64,000 nt of DNA from JAGQRJ01 sp041402045 (GCA_041402045.1 JAWKSZ010000015.1:1-64000), one strand, 5' to 3'; shown: positions 1 through 9,224, counted from the first letter of the stretch. Notes: a model not told the origin generated them from the sequence alone. Translations and numbers: made by a program.

Positions 1-2238
1 TGGAGCTGGTGCAGGCCAAGCTCGGGGTGCGCTTTCGGGTGGCCCCCGCCGCAGACCTGAGCGAGCAGCTCGCCCTGGCGCAGGCGGGGGAGCTCGACGT
101 CCTGACCTCCCTCAAGCGCACCCCCGAGCGCGAGGCGTTCCTCGCGTTCACGGCGCCCTACGTGAGCGTGCCCGCGGTGATCATCGTGCGCCGCGAGCTC
201 GCCGCGGACCTGACCCTCGCCGACCTGCGCGGGAAGCGCGTGACGGTCGGCGACGGCTACGGGGTGCACGCCTGGCTCTCCCAGCGCGCCCCGGACCTCG
301 CCCTGGAGCCGGTGGGCAACGACCTGATCGGGCTGCGGCGGGTGGCCTTCGGCGAGGCCGACGCCGCGATCATGGACCTCGCCAGCGCGAGCTGGTTCAT
401 CGAGCACGAAGGGATCGGGAACCTGCGGGTCGGCGGCGACACCGGCTACACCTACGACCTGAGCTTCGCGGTGCGCAAGGACCTCGCGCCCCTGCGCGGG
501 ATCCTCGACAAGGGCCTGGCCCAGCTCAGCGAGCTCGAGCGCGCGGAGATCCGCGAGCGCTGGATCACCCTCTCCGGCCGCGAATACCGCCTGCGCCGGC
601 AGCTGAGCCTGGTGCTGTGGTTCCTGGGCGCGGTGGGGCTCGTCGCGCTCCTCGTGATCGGCTCCAACGCCACCCTCAAGCGCCAGGTCGCGCGGCGCAC
701 CGCCGAGCTCGCCCAACGCACGCGGGACGCCCAGGCCCTGGCCGACGCGATCCCCGACCTCGTGCTGCACCTGAGCGCGGAGGGCGCGGTCCTGGCCCTG
801 AACGCCCCCCCCGCCTGCAGCCTGGGCCTGGCCAGCGTCGAGGCCCGGGGCCAGCCGCTCTCGGAGCTCGCGCTCCCCGCGGCGCTGCACGAGGGCCTGC
901 TGCGGGGCATGCGCCAGGCCCTCGCGACCGGCGCGCTCTGCGCCCAGGAGCTGAGCTGGGACGGGCCCCACGGCGCGCGCGTCGTCGACGCCCGCGCGGT
1001 CCCGACGGGCACTCAGGCCGTGGTGTGGATCGTGCGCAACGTCACCGAGCAGCGCGCCGCCGAGCGCCGGCAGCGCGAGCTCGACGAGCAGGCGATCCAC
1101 GCGCAGAAGCTCGAGAGCCTGGGGGTCCTCGCCGGCGGGATCGCCCACGACTTCAACAACCTCCTGGCCACGATCCTGGGCAACACCGAGCTCGCCCGCG
1201 CGCGCCTCGGGCCCCAGGACCCCGCCGCGGAGCGGCTGCAGGACGTCGCCACCGCCGCCGAGCGCGCGGCCCAGCTCTGCCGCCTGCTCCTGGCCTACGC
1301 CGGACGCGGCGAGTTCCGCCTGACGGTGCTGGACCTCGCGGCCTTCGTGCGCGACCTGGAGAACCTGCTGCGGGCCTCCTGCGCCAAGTCCACGGCCCTC
1401 GCGCTCGAGCTGCCCGCGGAGCCCGTGTGGGTCGAGGTCGACGCGGGGCAGCTGCAGCAGGTGCTCATGAACCTGGTGATCAACGGCTCCGAGGCGATCG
1501 GCGAGGCCCCGGGCCAGGTCACCGTCCGCGTGCGCAGCGCACCCTGGACGGCGGACGAGCTGGCCACGGTCGCCCCCGAGCGGCTGCCTGCCCGGGGACT
1601 ACGCCGAGCTCGAGGTCGAGGACACGGTGCGGCATGGAGCCCGAGGTCCGCGCGCGGATCTTCGAGCCGTTCTTCACCACGAAGTTCACCGGCCGCGGCC
1701 TGGGCATGTCCATGCGGTGCTCGGGATCCTGCAGCGCCTGCGCGGCGGGATCCTGGTCGAGAGCGAAGCCGGGGCGGGGAGCCGCTTCGTCGCGCTCGTG
1801 CCGCGGCGCGCGGCGCCCGCCGCCGCGGTGGAGGCGCCCCCCCGCGTCGCAGCGCCGACCGCGCCGGCTCCCGGCGGGACGCTCCTCGTCGCCGACGACG
1901 AGGAGATCCTGCGCCGCATGACGGCGGCCGTCCTGCGCGACGAGGGCTACGACGTGCTCGAAGCGCGCTCGGGACGCGAGGCCCTGGAGCTGTTCGGCGC
2001 CCACCCCGAGGTCCAGGGGGTGGTGCTCGACCAGACCATGCCCGACATGAGCGGGGTCCAGGTGTTCGGCGCGCTGCAGGCGATCCGCCCGGTCCCCGTG
2101 CTGTTCGTGAGCGGCTACAGCGAGCAGGAGATCGCGCCCCAGGTCGAGGACCGCCCAGGCTTCGCCGGCTTCCTCTCCAAGCCCTTCGCGACCGCCGAGC
2201 TCCTGGCCCGGGTCCAGGCCATGCTCCCCCAGTCCTAG
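1..2238 (+). CDS. Hybrid sensor histidine kinase with solute-binding sensor (5'-truncated, frame-broken)
   Basis: Membrane sensor kinase whose start lies left of the window. Reading from base 3, a periplasmic SBP_bac_3-type sensor runs to about base 590, followed by one membrane helix (about 600-662), a PAS-like stretch to about 1050, a HisKA helix with AGGIAHDFNNLLA (phospho-acceptor His codon at 1147) and an N-box LMNLVINGSEAI near 1470-1500. A receiver domain occupies about 1878-2232 (LDQTMPDMSG, Asp codon at 2029). Between about 1580 and 1725 the ATPase domain is spread over three frames: YAELEVEDT in one, FEPFFTTKFTGRGLGMS in the next, and AVLGILQRLRGGILVESE in the third. All ATPase boxes are therefore still encoded, which suggests sequence errors rather than decay. 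The ligand is unknown, and no cognate regulator gene adjoins it in the window. Confidence 0.85.
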
Positions 2239-2251
2239 ACGCGGATTCTCT

Positions 2252-2280
2252 CGGACAAGCGCCGCCCCGCTCCCTACACT
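2252..2280 (+). promoter_or_regulatory. Candidate sigma70-type promoter of the CxxC lipoprotein gene
   Basis: CGGACA (2252-2257), a 17-base spacer and TACACT (2275-2280) lie 29 bases ahead of the ATG at 2310 and just after the stop of the histidine kinase gene. The -10 box is good; the -35 box matches the consensus at four of six positions. Confidence 0.35.
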
Positions 2281-2309
2281 GTGCGTCGGTTCGATCGAAA
2301 GGAGCCGCC

Positions 2310-2924
2310 ATGCCCGTCGTTCGCCCCCTCGCCCTCCTGTTCGCTGCCTCGATCCTCCTCGGCTGTCCAGGAGGGGAGCCCGCCTCGTCGGACAGCCCCT
2401 CGAGTTCGGATCGAGCACCGCAGCCCGCCTCGCGCGCCGCGTTCTACGTGGAGCCTGGCTGCGCTCAGTGCAAGGAGCTCGGGGAGGCGTTGCCGACGGC
2501 GATCGCCTCCTACGCAGCGGACGTAGCCCTCGAGATCCGGCCCTACGCGAGCCTCCAGGCGGGGCCTGGCGGCGACGAGCACGTGCACCAGTTCGAGTGG
2601 CCGCTCAAGGACGACGCGGTGCTCGACCTCTCGGGAGTCCGGGTGAACGTCTCGCAGCGCAACGCCGACGGCGTGCCCGACCCCGCTGGGCCCGCCACCC
2701 AGCTCTCCCTCGGCGTGAACAAGCTCCACGAGCCCGGAGCCCTGGAGTCCTCCGAGGGGGCGGCGATCGCCTACGAGGCGCTGCGCAGCGAGCTGACCGT
2801 CTTGGCCAACCAGCAGCCGGAGCTGCCCGTGATCTTGACCGCAGCCGAAGGGGTCCCCACCCCGGTGATCGTCGAAGCCGTGCGACGCGTCGCCTGGGCC
2901 AAGACCGGTCGCCAGCCCAAGTAG
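2310..2924 (+). CDS. Putative lipoprotein with a CxxC motif
   Basis: A 204-residue envelope protein. The ATG at 2310 follows an AGGAG-type site (about 2300-2304). The N-terminus is a lipoprotein signal (LLFAASILLGC, lipid-acceptor Cys at about residue 19), followed by a Ser/Pro-rich tether. The first folded part has FYVEPGCAQCKELGEAL, a CxxC arrangement resembling thioredoxin/glutaredoxin-type proteins. The C-terminal part (ELPVILTAAEGVPTPVIVEAV) resembles the periplasmic domain of ExbD-like proteins. I cannot assign a function: a redox role (CxxC) and an ExbD-like fold are both only suggested. The reading frame is clean, in contrast to the damaged kinase upstream. Confidence 0.8.
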   Translation: MPVVRPLALLFAASILLGCPGGEPASSDSPSSSDRAPQPASRAAFYVEPGCAQCKELGEALPTAIASYAADVALEIRPYASLQAGPGGDEHVHQFEWPLKDDAVLDLSGVRVNVSQRNADGVPDPAGPATQLSLGVNKLHEPGALESSEGAAIAYEALRSELTVLANQQPELPVILTAAEGVPTPVIVEAVRRVAWAKTGRQPK

Positions 2925-3609
2925 GACGCCTGCGCCTGCGCCCGGCGTCACCCGCGACCTCGCGGCGCCCAGCGACTGGCGTGGCGGGCGCGGTGCGCCC
3001 GGCGAGCCGCGAAGCCGCGCGCGCGCAGCCGCCGGCGAAGCGAGCGGCATGGTCGGCGCGCCCAACGGCCAGCGAACGGCATGGCGGTGCGCCCAGCGAG
3101 CCGCGAAGCCGCGCGCGCAGCCGCCGGCGAAGCCAGCGGCATGGTGGGCGCGCCCAACGGCCAGCGAACGGCATGGCGGTGCGCCCAGCAGGCGGCGTCG
3201 GCCCGCGGGCGCTGGCGCCGGCGAAGCCGGCGGCGAAAGTGGGCGCGCCCAACGGCAGCGAACGGCATGGCGGTGCGCCCAGCGAGCGGCGTCAGCCGCG
3301 GCGCGCAGCCGCCGGCGAAGCCGGCGGCGAGGAGTGGGGCGCGCCCAACGGCGGCGACGGCGCTGGCGGTGCGCCCAGCGAGCGGCGTCAGCCGCGAGCG
3401 CGCAGCCACCGACGAAGCCGGCGGCGAGGTAGGCGCGCCCAACGGCCAGCGAACGGCATGGCGGTGCGCCCAGCGAGCGGCGTCAGCCGCGAGCGCATAA
3501 CGCCGGCGAAGCCGGCGGCGGCCTGGGGGTGAGCCCGAGGGCTTTGCCCGAGGGCGAGGGGGTCAGGACAGACCCTGAAACCGAACCCCTGAAACTAGAC
3601 GGTCGCCGG
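2925..3609. other. Gene-free interval between lipoprotein and grpE
   Basis: 685 bases without a credible gene. It is almost filled by the tandem repeat listed separately (about 2984-3526). The remaining 80 bases before the grpE stop contain a CCGAGGGC-type duplication (about 3535-3563) and no recognisable promoter. Confidence 0.8.
2984..3526. repeat. Tandem array of about 94-bp GC-rich repeats with a hairpin core
   Basis: About five and a half imperfect copies. Each begins near GGCGCGCCCAACGGC, continues with GAACGGCATGGCGGTGCGCC and ends in a self-complementary core CGCCGGCGAAGCCGGCGGCG, in which CGCCGGC pairs with GCCGGCG around GAA. Copy starts are near 3054, 3148, 3242, 3338 and 3432, a period of 94-96 bases. 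The period is not a multiple of three, so the open frames through the array on both strands are incidental. It lies between the convergent ends of the lipoprotein gene and grpE. Confidence 0.85.
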
Positions 3610-4135
3610 CTATACGACCCCGACCTGGGCCGGGCGCACGACGGTGTCCTCGATCACGTAGCCTGGACGCGCGGCTGACGACCTCCTGCTCGGGGGCCCT
3701 CCTCCTCCTGCACGTTGATCGCCGGGTGCTGGTCGGGGTCGAAGGGCGTGCCCTCGGCGACCTCGGCCTTCTGCCGCGCCGCGGTTCCCGAGCTGGCGCA
3801 GGAGCTCCTCGCGGACCATCTCCACGCCCTTGCGCAGGGTGGCCTGGTCGCTGCCCTGCTTGTCGAAGGCGGCGATCGCGAAGTCGAGGTTGTCGAGCAC
3901 CGGGACCATGGACTCGAGCACCCCGCGCACGGCCTCGGCGCCCCACTTCAGGCGCTCGCGCTTCATGCGCTTCTGGTAGTTCTCGAACTCGGCGCTCACC
4001 CGCTGCAGGCGCTCGAGGAGCTCGTCGCGCTCGTGCACGAAGGCCTCCTCGCCGCCGACCTCGAGCACCTCGGCCTCGGGGGCTTCGCCCTCGGGCGCCT
4101 CGAAGTCTGCTCGTCGTTGTGCGCGGGACGGTCAT
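3610..4135 (-). CDS. grpE: GrpE nucleotide exchange factor (frame-broken)
   Basis: Co-chaperone that releases ADP from DnaK in the cytoplasm. The central coiled coil and head are clear: LLERLQRVSAEFENYQKRM, then VLESMVPVLDNLDFAIAAF. The C-terminal beta domain is present but scattered across frames: AEGTPFDPDQHPAIN, then EQEVVSRASR, then RPGYVIEDTVVRPAQVGV before the TAG at 3612-3610. The ATG at 4135 opens an acidic N-terminal segment (EAPEGEAPEAE) that also needs one or two frame corrections. Corrected length is about 175 residues, normal for the family. It lies 4 bases downstream of the dnaJ stop, so the two are co-transcribed. No dnaK is in the window. Confidence 0.85.
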
Positions 4136-4139
4136 GGGT

Positions 4140-5268
4140 CTACCCCTCCGAGTAGCTCTTGATCTTCTCAGAAGAACGTCTTGCGCTTGAGCGTCACGTG
4201 CCGCTCCTCCAGCTCGGCGAGCTGGCGCAAAAACTCCTCCTGTTGCTTGTTCAGCTTGCGCGGGACCTCGACCGGACCTGCCAACTGGTCGCCCGCGGCG
4301 CCCCGCTGGTCGGGCTCTGGATCCCCTTGCCGCGCAGGGTGTAGACGTCGCCGCTCTGGGTCCCGCAGCGACGCCGAGCACGGCCTTGCCTCACCGTCGG
4401 CACGTCGATCTCGGCGCCGAGGGCAGCCCCCTGGCTATGGGAGATCAGGTTCTCGAGATCACACAGTAAGGGTGTCGCGGTGGAAGAACTCGTGGGCCTT
4501 GACCCGGATCACCACGTACAGGTCGCCGTCCGGCACCGGATGGGCTCGCCTGACCAAGCTTCACCCGCATGCGCATGCCGTCGTCGACCCCCGGCGGGAC
4601 ATCGACCTCGACCTCGCGCTCGCGGAGCACGCGGCCCTCGCCCTTGCACTTCTGGCGAGGTCCTTGATCACCTGGCCGCTGCCGCGGCGCGAGGGCGGGT
4701 GGTCTGCACCCTGGAAGAAGCCGCTGCGCTGGATCACCTGGCCGTGGCCATTGCAGGTGTCGCACTTGGCCGCCTGCTTGCCGTCCTCGACGCCGGTACC
4801 GTGCACTCCACACAGCGCTCGAGGCGCTTGTAGACCAGGCTCTTCTTGACGCCGCGGGCGGCCTCCAGGAAGTCGAGCTGCAGCTCGACCCGCAGGTTGG
4901 CGCCCGCGCGCGGACCAGACCGGCGCCGGCGACCGCCCCAGAAGGACTCGAAGCCGCCGCCGAACAGGTCCGAGAACGACTCGAAGAATGCTCTCGAAGC
5001 CGCCGCCGCCGGCGAAGGACGCCGTCGACCCCGGCGTGGCCGAAGCGGTCGTAGCGCGCGCGCTTCTCCGCGTCGGAGAGCACCTCGTAGGCCTCCGCGG
5101 CCTCCTTGAACTTGGCCTCGGCCTCGGCGTCGTCGAAGTTTGCCGGGGGTCGGGGTGGTAAGCTTCAGGGCCTGCTGGCGGAGAGCCATTTCTTGATCTC
5201 CCCCTCGCCCGCGCCCTTGTCGACGCCAGGACTTCGTAGTAGTCACGTTTGCTCACCGAAGTTGCCAT
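4140..5268 (-). CDS. dnaJ: DnaJ (Hsp40) chaperone, multiply frame-broken
   Basis: Co-chaperone that delivers substrates to DnaK and stimulates its ATPase. Start ATG at 5268 behind a GGAGGGAG site. The pieces follow the type I DnaJ order: J-domain start (SVSKRDYYEVL), end of the J domain and Gly-rich linker (LLSDAEKRARYDRFGHAGVDG, FSDLFGGGFESFWGG), zinc-finger modules (RCVECHGTG, KCDTCNGHGQVIQ, CQKCKGEGRVL), substrate domain (EVEVDVPPGVDDGMRMRVK), and the tail LNKQQEEFLRQLAELEERH ending KIKSYSEG. The span equals 376 codons, the usual DnaJ length, but at least eight frame changes separate the pieces. The flanking groEL genes are intact. Real inactivation of such a core gene is unlikely; local consensus errors are the simpler reading. 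Confidence 0.88.
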
Positions 5269-5288
5269 TTCTCCCTCCACCTCGTCGT

Positions 5289-5330
5289 CCACGCAAAGGG
5301 CGGCCGGTGGTAGCCGGCCGCCCTGCGTGG
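5289..5330 (-). terminator. Stem-loop behind groEL2
   Basis: 5289-5307 pairs with 5314-5330: the 11-base arms AGGGCGGCCGG/CCGGCCGCCCT are perfect and extended outward by CCACGC/GCGTGG past a two-base bulge, with a 6-base loop. It starts 20 bases after the groEL2 stop and ends 20 bases before the dnaJ start. No T-run follows on the minus strand, so attenuation or mRNA processing/stabilisation fits as well as termination. Confidence 0.6.
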
Positions 5331-5350
5331 TGCCTTGGAGCGGCCAAGCG

Positions 5351-6964
5351 TTACAAGATCGCGCCCTCGATCGCCTTCTTCTCCTTGTCGACGTCGGTGA
5401 TCAGCGTCTCCGTCGTCAGCATCAGCGAGGCCACGCTGGCCGCGTTCTCCAGCGCCGAGCGCGTGACCTTGGTCGGGTCCACGATGCCGGCCTGGAACAT
5501 GTCCACGAAGGTGTCGTTCAGCGCGTCGTAGCCGTGGGCGTCCTCGAGGGCGAGGACCTCCTCCACGATCACGCCGCCGTTCTTGCCCGCGTTCTCCGCG
5601 ATCTGGCGCAGCGGCGACTCGAGGGCCTTGCGCACGATCTTGGCCCCGAGCTGCTCGTCGGTGTCCTCGAGCCCCTTGATCACCGCGTCCACCGCGGGGA
5701 TCGCGCGGATCGGGGTCACGCCGCCGCCGGGGACGATCCCCTCTTGCACGGCCGCGCGGGTCGCGTGCAGGGCGTCCTCCACGCGGGCCTTCTTCTCCTT
5801 CATCTCGGTCTCGGTGGCCGCGCCGACCTTGACCACGGCCACGCCGCCGGAGAGCTTCGCGAGGCGCTCCTCGAGCTTCTCGCGGTCGTAGTCCGAGGTC
5901 GACTGCTCGGCCTGGACCTTGATCTGCTCGCAGCGCGACTTGATCGCCGCGGTGTCGCCCGCGCCGTCGACGAGGATCGTGTTGTCCTTGTCCACGACCA
6001 CGCGCTTGGCGCTGCCCAGCATGTCCAGGGTCGCGCTCTCGAGCTTGAGGCCCACGTCCTCGGTGATCACGGTGGCGCCGGTGAGCACCGCCATGTCCTC
6101 GAGCATGGCCTTGCGGCGCTCGCCGAAGCCCGGGGCCTTGACCGCGCACACCTTGAGCGAGCCGCGCAGGCGGTTGATCACGAGGGCCGCGAGGGCCTCA
6201 CCGTCGACGTCCTCGGCGACCACGAGCAGCGGGCGCCCTTGCTGGAGCACACCCTCGAGCAGCGGGACCAGGTCGCGCAGGCTCGAGATCTTCTTCTCGT
6301 GCAGGAGCACGAAGGGCTCCTCGAGCTCGCAGGACATGTTGCTGGGGTTGGTGATGAAGTAGGGCGAGAGGAAGCCCTTGTCGAACTGCAGACCGTCGAC
6401 CACGTCGAGGGTCGTCTCGATCCCCTGGGCCTCCTCGACCGAGATCACCCCGTCCTTGCCGGCCTTGCTCATGGCCTCGGACAGGAGCTGGCCGATCTCG
6501 GGGTCGTGGTTGGCCGAGATCGCGCCGACCTGGGCGATCTGCTCGTCGGAGTTCACGTCGCGCGAGATCTCCTTGAAGCGGGTCACCGCGGCGCTGACGG
6601 CCTTCTCGATCCCGCTGCGCAGACGCATGGGGTTCGCGCCGGCGGCCAGGGCCTTGAGCCCCTCGGTGAAGATCGCCTCGGCGAGCACGGTCGCCGTGGT
6701 GGTCCCGTCACCGGCCACGTCGGAGGTCTTCGAGGACACCTCGTAGACCATGCGCGCGCCCATGTTCTCGAACGGATCCTCGAGCTCGATCTCCTTGGCC
6801 ACCGAGACGCCGTCCTTGGTGACGGTGGGGCTGCCGAAGCTCTTCTGGAGCACGACGTGACGCCCGGTGGGGCCGAGGGTCACCTTGACGGTCCTGGCCA
6901 GCTTGGCGCAGCCGTCCCGGATCTTGCGACGCGCTTCGTCGTCGAACAGCAGTTGCTTCGCCAT
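5351..6964 (-). CDS. groEL: GroEL chaperonin, copy 2 (downstream of groES)
   Basis: 60-kDa chaperonin subunit, 537 residues. The N-terminal signature is intact (KQLLFDDEARRKIRDG, VKVTLGPTGRHVVL), the ATP-binding loop is GDGTTTATVLAEA, and the ATPase Asp is in RVEDALHATRAAV followed by PGGGV. The apical domain is complete. The C-terminus ends DVDKEKKAIEGAIL without the Gly-Gly-Met tail of classical GroEL. The ATG is two bases after the groES stop, the usual groES-groEL coupling. It differs from the copy upstream of groES throughout, so the two are old paralogues rather than a recent duplication. Full integrity makes this the likely housekeeping partner of the adjacent groES. Confidence 0.97.
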   Translation of the reverse strand: MAKQLLFDDEARRKIRDGCAKLARTVKVTLGPTGRHVVLQKSFGSPTVTKDGVSVAKEIELEDPFENMGARMVYEVSSKTSDVAGDGTTTATVLAEAIFTEGLKALAAGANPMRLRSGIEKAVSAAVTRFKEISRDVNSDEQIAQVGAISANHDPEIGQLLSEAMSKAGKDGVISVEEAQGIETTLDVVDGLQFDKGFLSPYFITNPSNMSCELEEPFVLLHEKKISSLRDLVPLLEGVLQQGRPLLVVAEDVDGEALAALVINRLRGSLKVCAVKAPGFGERRKAMLEDMAVLTGATVITEDVGLKLESATLDMLGSAKRVVVDKDNTILVDGAGDTAAIKSRCEQIKVQAEQSTSDYDREKLEERLAKLSGGVAVVKVGAATETEMKEKKARVEDALHATRAAVQEGIVPGGGVTPIRAIPAVDAVIKGLEDTDEQLGAKIVRKALESPLRQIAENAGKNGGVIVEEVLALEDAHGYDALNDTFVDMFQAGIVDPTKVTRSALENAASVASLMLTTETLITDVDKEKKAIEGAIL

Positions 6965-6966
6965 GG

Positions 6967-7260
6967 TTACTTCTCCTCCAGGACGGCCAGGATCTCGCTC
7001 TCGCGCATGATCTGGTGCTCCTTGCCGTCGATCTTGATCTCCGTGCCGGCGTACTTGCCGAACAGCACGCGGTCGCCCTTCTTCACCGAGAGCTCGGCGC
7101 GCTTGCCGTTGTCCAGCAGCTTGCCGGTGCCGACCGAGATCACCTCGCCGCGCTGGGACTTCTCCTTGGCGCTGTCCGGGAGCACGATCCCGCCGGCGGT
7201 GGTGGTCGAAGCCTCGAGGGGCAGGACGAGGATGCGGTCGTCGAGGGGGGTAACGTTCAT
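6967..7260 (-). CDS. groES: GroES co-chaperonin
   Basis: 97-residue lid of the GroEL chamber. It begins NVTPLDDRILVLPLEAS, has the mobile loop EASTTTAGGIVLPDSAKEKS (hydrophobic IVL tripeptide that docks on GroEL), then GEVISVGTGKLLDNG and VLFGKYAGTEIKIDGKEH, and ends ILAVLEEK. Length is standard. It is flanked by two groEL genes: copy 2 starts two bases downstream, and copy 1 ends about 100 bases upstream, separated by a strong stem-loop. Confidence 0.97.
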   Translation of the reverse strand: MNVTPLDDRILVLPLEASTTTAGGIVLPDSAKEKSQRGEVISVGTGKLLDNGKRAELSVKKGDRVLFGKYAGTEIKIDGKEHQIMRESEILAVLEEK

Positions 7261-7327
7261 GGGGTGAGTCTCCGTCGCGAGGCCAGCAGCCCCGCCTTGT
7301 GTCGTGTGTGTTGGTTCGTCGAGAGCG

Positions 7328-7352
7328 GGCCGCGCAGCGACGCTGCGCGGCC
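7328..7352 (-). terminator. Perfect 12-bp inverted repeat between groEL1 and groES
   Basis: GGCCGCGCAGCG (7328-7339) and CGCTGCGCGGCC (7341-7352) are exact inverted repeats around a single base, so the real loop must be a few bases of the arms. It begins 11 bases past the groEL1 stop and lies 68 bases before the groES start. It lacks a T-run on the minus strand. It may reduce read-through from groEL1 into groES-groEL2, or be an RNA-processing stem. Confidence 0.6.
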
Positions 7353-7363
7353 GGGGTGCAGCC

Positions 7364-8974
7364 CTAGGCCTCCCAGGGCTTGTTGTCCTCTTCCTCCTCC
7401 TTCTCGGCGATCGCGCAGGAGGTGGTGAGGAGCATGCTCGACACGCTGGCCGCGTTCAGCAGGGCCGAGCGGGTCACCTTGACCGGGTCGATCACACCGG
7501 CCTCGAACAGGTCGCCGTAGGTCCCGCGGTGGGCGTCCCAGCCGTGGGAGAACGTGTCGTTGCGCAGGACGCGGTGGATCACCACCTCGCCCTCGACGCC
7601 CGCGTTCTTGGCGATCTGGTTGAGCGGCGCGCGCAGCGCGCGAGCCAGGGCCTGGGCCCCGATCCGCTCGTCGGCCTCGAGGTCGTTCATGGCCGCCTCG
7701 GCCACCGGGGTGCTGCGCAGGAGCGCGATCCCGCCGCCGGGGAGGATCCCGGTCTCGACCGCGGCCTGGGTCGCGGACAGCGCGTCGTCCATGCGGGCCT
7801 TGCGCTCCTTGAGCTCGGCCTCGGTCACCGCGCCGACGTTGATCCGCGCGATCCCGCCGCTGAGGCGCGCCAGGCGCTCACGCAGCTTCTCGCGGTCGTA
7901 GTCGCTGTCGGACTCCTCGATCTCCTGCTTGATCTGCTCGCAGCGGGCGTCGACGTTCTGCTGCTTGCCCGCGCCCTCGAGCACGATCGTGCTGTCCTTG
8001 TCGACCTTGATCCGCGCGGCCTGGCCCAGGTCCTCGAGGGTCACCTTCTCCAGCTCGATCCCCAGGTCCTTGGAGATCACCTTGCCGCCGGTCAGGATCG
8101 CGAGGTCCTGGAGCATGGCCTTGCGACGGTCGCCGTAGCCCGGGGCCTTGACCGCGCAGCTGTGCACGTTGCCCTTGAGCTTGTTGACCACCAGCGTCGC
8201 GAGGACCTCGCCCTCGACGTCCTCGGCGACCACCAGCAGCGGGCGCTTCGACTCGCGGGCGGCCTCGAGCAGGGGCACCATGCTCCGGATCGAGGACAGC
8301 TTCTGGTCGTAGAGCAGGACGTAGGCGTTCTCGAGCACGACCTCGACGGTGTCGGGGTTGGTCACGAAGTGCGGCGAGAGGAACCCGCGGTCGAACTTCA
8401 TGCCCTCGACGACCTCGACCTCGGTCTGGGCGGTCTTGCCCTCCTCGATCGTGATCACGCCGTTCTCGCCCACGCGCTTCATGGCGTCGGCGATGTGCCC
8501 GCCGATCTCGGCGTCCTGGTTGGCGGCGACGGTGGCCACCTGCAGGCGCTGCTCGTGGCTCTCGATCTTCTTGGCCTGCTCGGACAGGTAGTCGGCGACC
8601 TTCTCCGCGGCGTGCAGGATCCCCCGGCTGAGGCTCATGGGGTCGGCGCCGGCGGCGATCGACTTCAAGCCCTCGAGGTAGATCTGCTCGGCGAGCACCG
8701 TGGCGGTGGTCGTCCCGTCGCCAGCGTCGTCCGACGTCTTGGAGGAGGCGACCTTGACCAGTTGAGCCCCGATGTTCTCGTACTGGTCCTGGAGATCGAT
8801 CTCCTCGGCGACGCTCACGCCGTCCTTGGTCACGCGGGGGCCACCCCAGCTCTTGTCGATCACTGCATGCCGACCGCGGGGGCCGAGGGTCACCTTGACG
8901 GCGCGGGCGAGCTTTTGAACACCGGCGCGCAAGGCCTCTCGGGCCTCCTGATCGAAGGCGAGCTGCTTCGCCAT
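7364..8974 (-). CDS. groEL: GroEL chaperonin, copy 1 (upstream of groES)
   Basis: Second 60-kDa chaperonin, 536 residues. The ATG at 8974 is chosen over an upstream in-frame start at 9043 because GGAGGAACG precedes it and MAKQLAFDQEARE matches the family N-terminus. The ATP loop is DAGDGTTTATVLAEQ; the catalytic Asp lies in RMDDALSATQAAV. The tail (AIAEKEEEEDNKPWEA) is acidic and lacks Gly-Gly-Met repeats. It is more divergent than copy 2, for example LGPRGRHAVIDKSWGGP where LGPTGRHVVL is usual, so it may serve special substrates. It is first in the chaperone block and divergent from the FHA gene. I see no CIRCE element in its leader. Confidence 0.95.
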   Translation of the reverse strand: MAKQLAFDQEAREALRAGVQKLARAVKVTLGPRGRHAVIDKSWGGPRVTKDGVSVAEEIDLQDQYENIGAQLVKVASSKTSDDAGDGTTTATVLAEQIYLEGLKSIAAGADPMSLSRGILHAAEKVADYLSEQAKKIESHEQRLQVATVAANQDAEIGGHIADAMKRVGENGVITIEEGKTAQTEVEVVEGMKFDRGFLSPHFVTNPDTVEVVLENAYVLLYDQKLSSIRSMVPLLEAARESKRPLLVVAEDVEGEVLATLVVNKLKGNVHSCAVKAPGYGDRRKAMLQDLAILTGGKVISKDLGIELEKVTLEDLGQAARIKVDKDSTIVLEGAGKQQNVDARCEQIKQEIEESDSDYDREKLRERLARLSGGIARINVGAVTEAELKERKARMDDALSATQAAVETGILPGGGIALLRSTPVAEAAMNDLEADERIGAQALARALRAPLNQIAKNAGVEGEVVIHRVLRNDTFSHGWDAHRGTYGDLFEAGVIDPVKVTRSALLNAASVSSMLLTTSCAIAEKEEEEDNKPWEA

Positions 8975-9156
8975 TCGTTCCTCCATTAACGATGAGAGCC
9001 CCTCGTGAAAGCGCGGGGGGCTGGTTTGGCCCGGGCACAGCAACTGTCATACCAGGGGTCAGAGGCTGTAACCGCTTGCGCTTACGGGAGTCAGGATGGC
9101 AGTCCTGCTGCCATTTCGATGAGCTGCCAGGAGCGCGGCTGCCAGTTTGACACCGC

Positions 9157-9185
9157 TTGGAAAGCCGTCCCCTCGCCTGTACACT
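9157..9185 (+). promoter_or_regulatory. Candidate promoter of the FHA-repeat gene
   Basis: TTGGAA (9157-9162), a 17-base spacer and TACACT (9180-9185) lie about 40 bases ahead of the proposed GTG at 9225. The spacing is ideal. A perfect 7-base inverted repeat ATGGCAG/CTGCCAT (9096-9114) lies upstream, between the divergent groEL1 and FHA genes, and could be an operator. Confidence 0.4.
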
Positions 9186-9224
9186 CGGGCTCGTGCTGGG
9201 ACTTATGCAAGGCAGGCCGGTCCG

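Noticed and set aside
2984..3526. CRISPR-like array
   Set aside because: Repeats are contiguous and degenerate with no unique spacers, and no cas gene is in the window.
4140..5268. Programmed frameshifting in dnaJ
   Set aside because: Far too many changes, at unrelated sites, and grpE beside it shows the same damage.
9147..9185. Promoter TTGACA (9147-9152) with TACACT (9180-9185)
   Set aside because: The spacer would be 27 bases; TTGGAA at 9157 gives the proper 17.
8975..9224. CIRCE element for HrcA control of groEL1
   Set aside because: I looked for TTAGCACTC/GAGTGCTAA and found nothing close.
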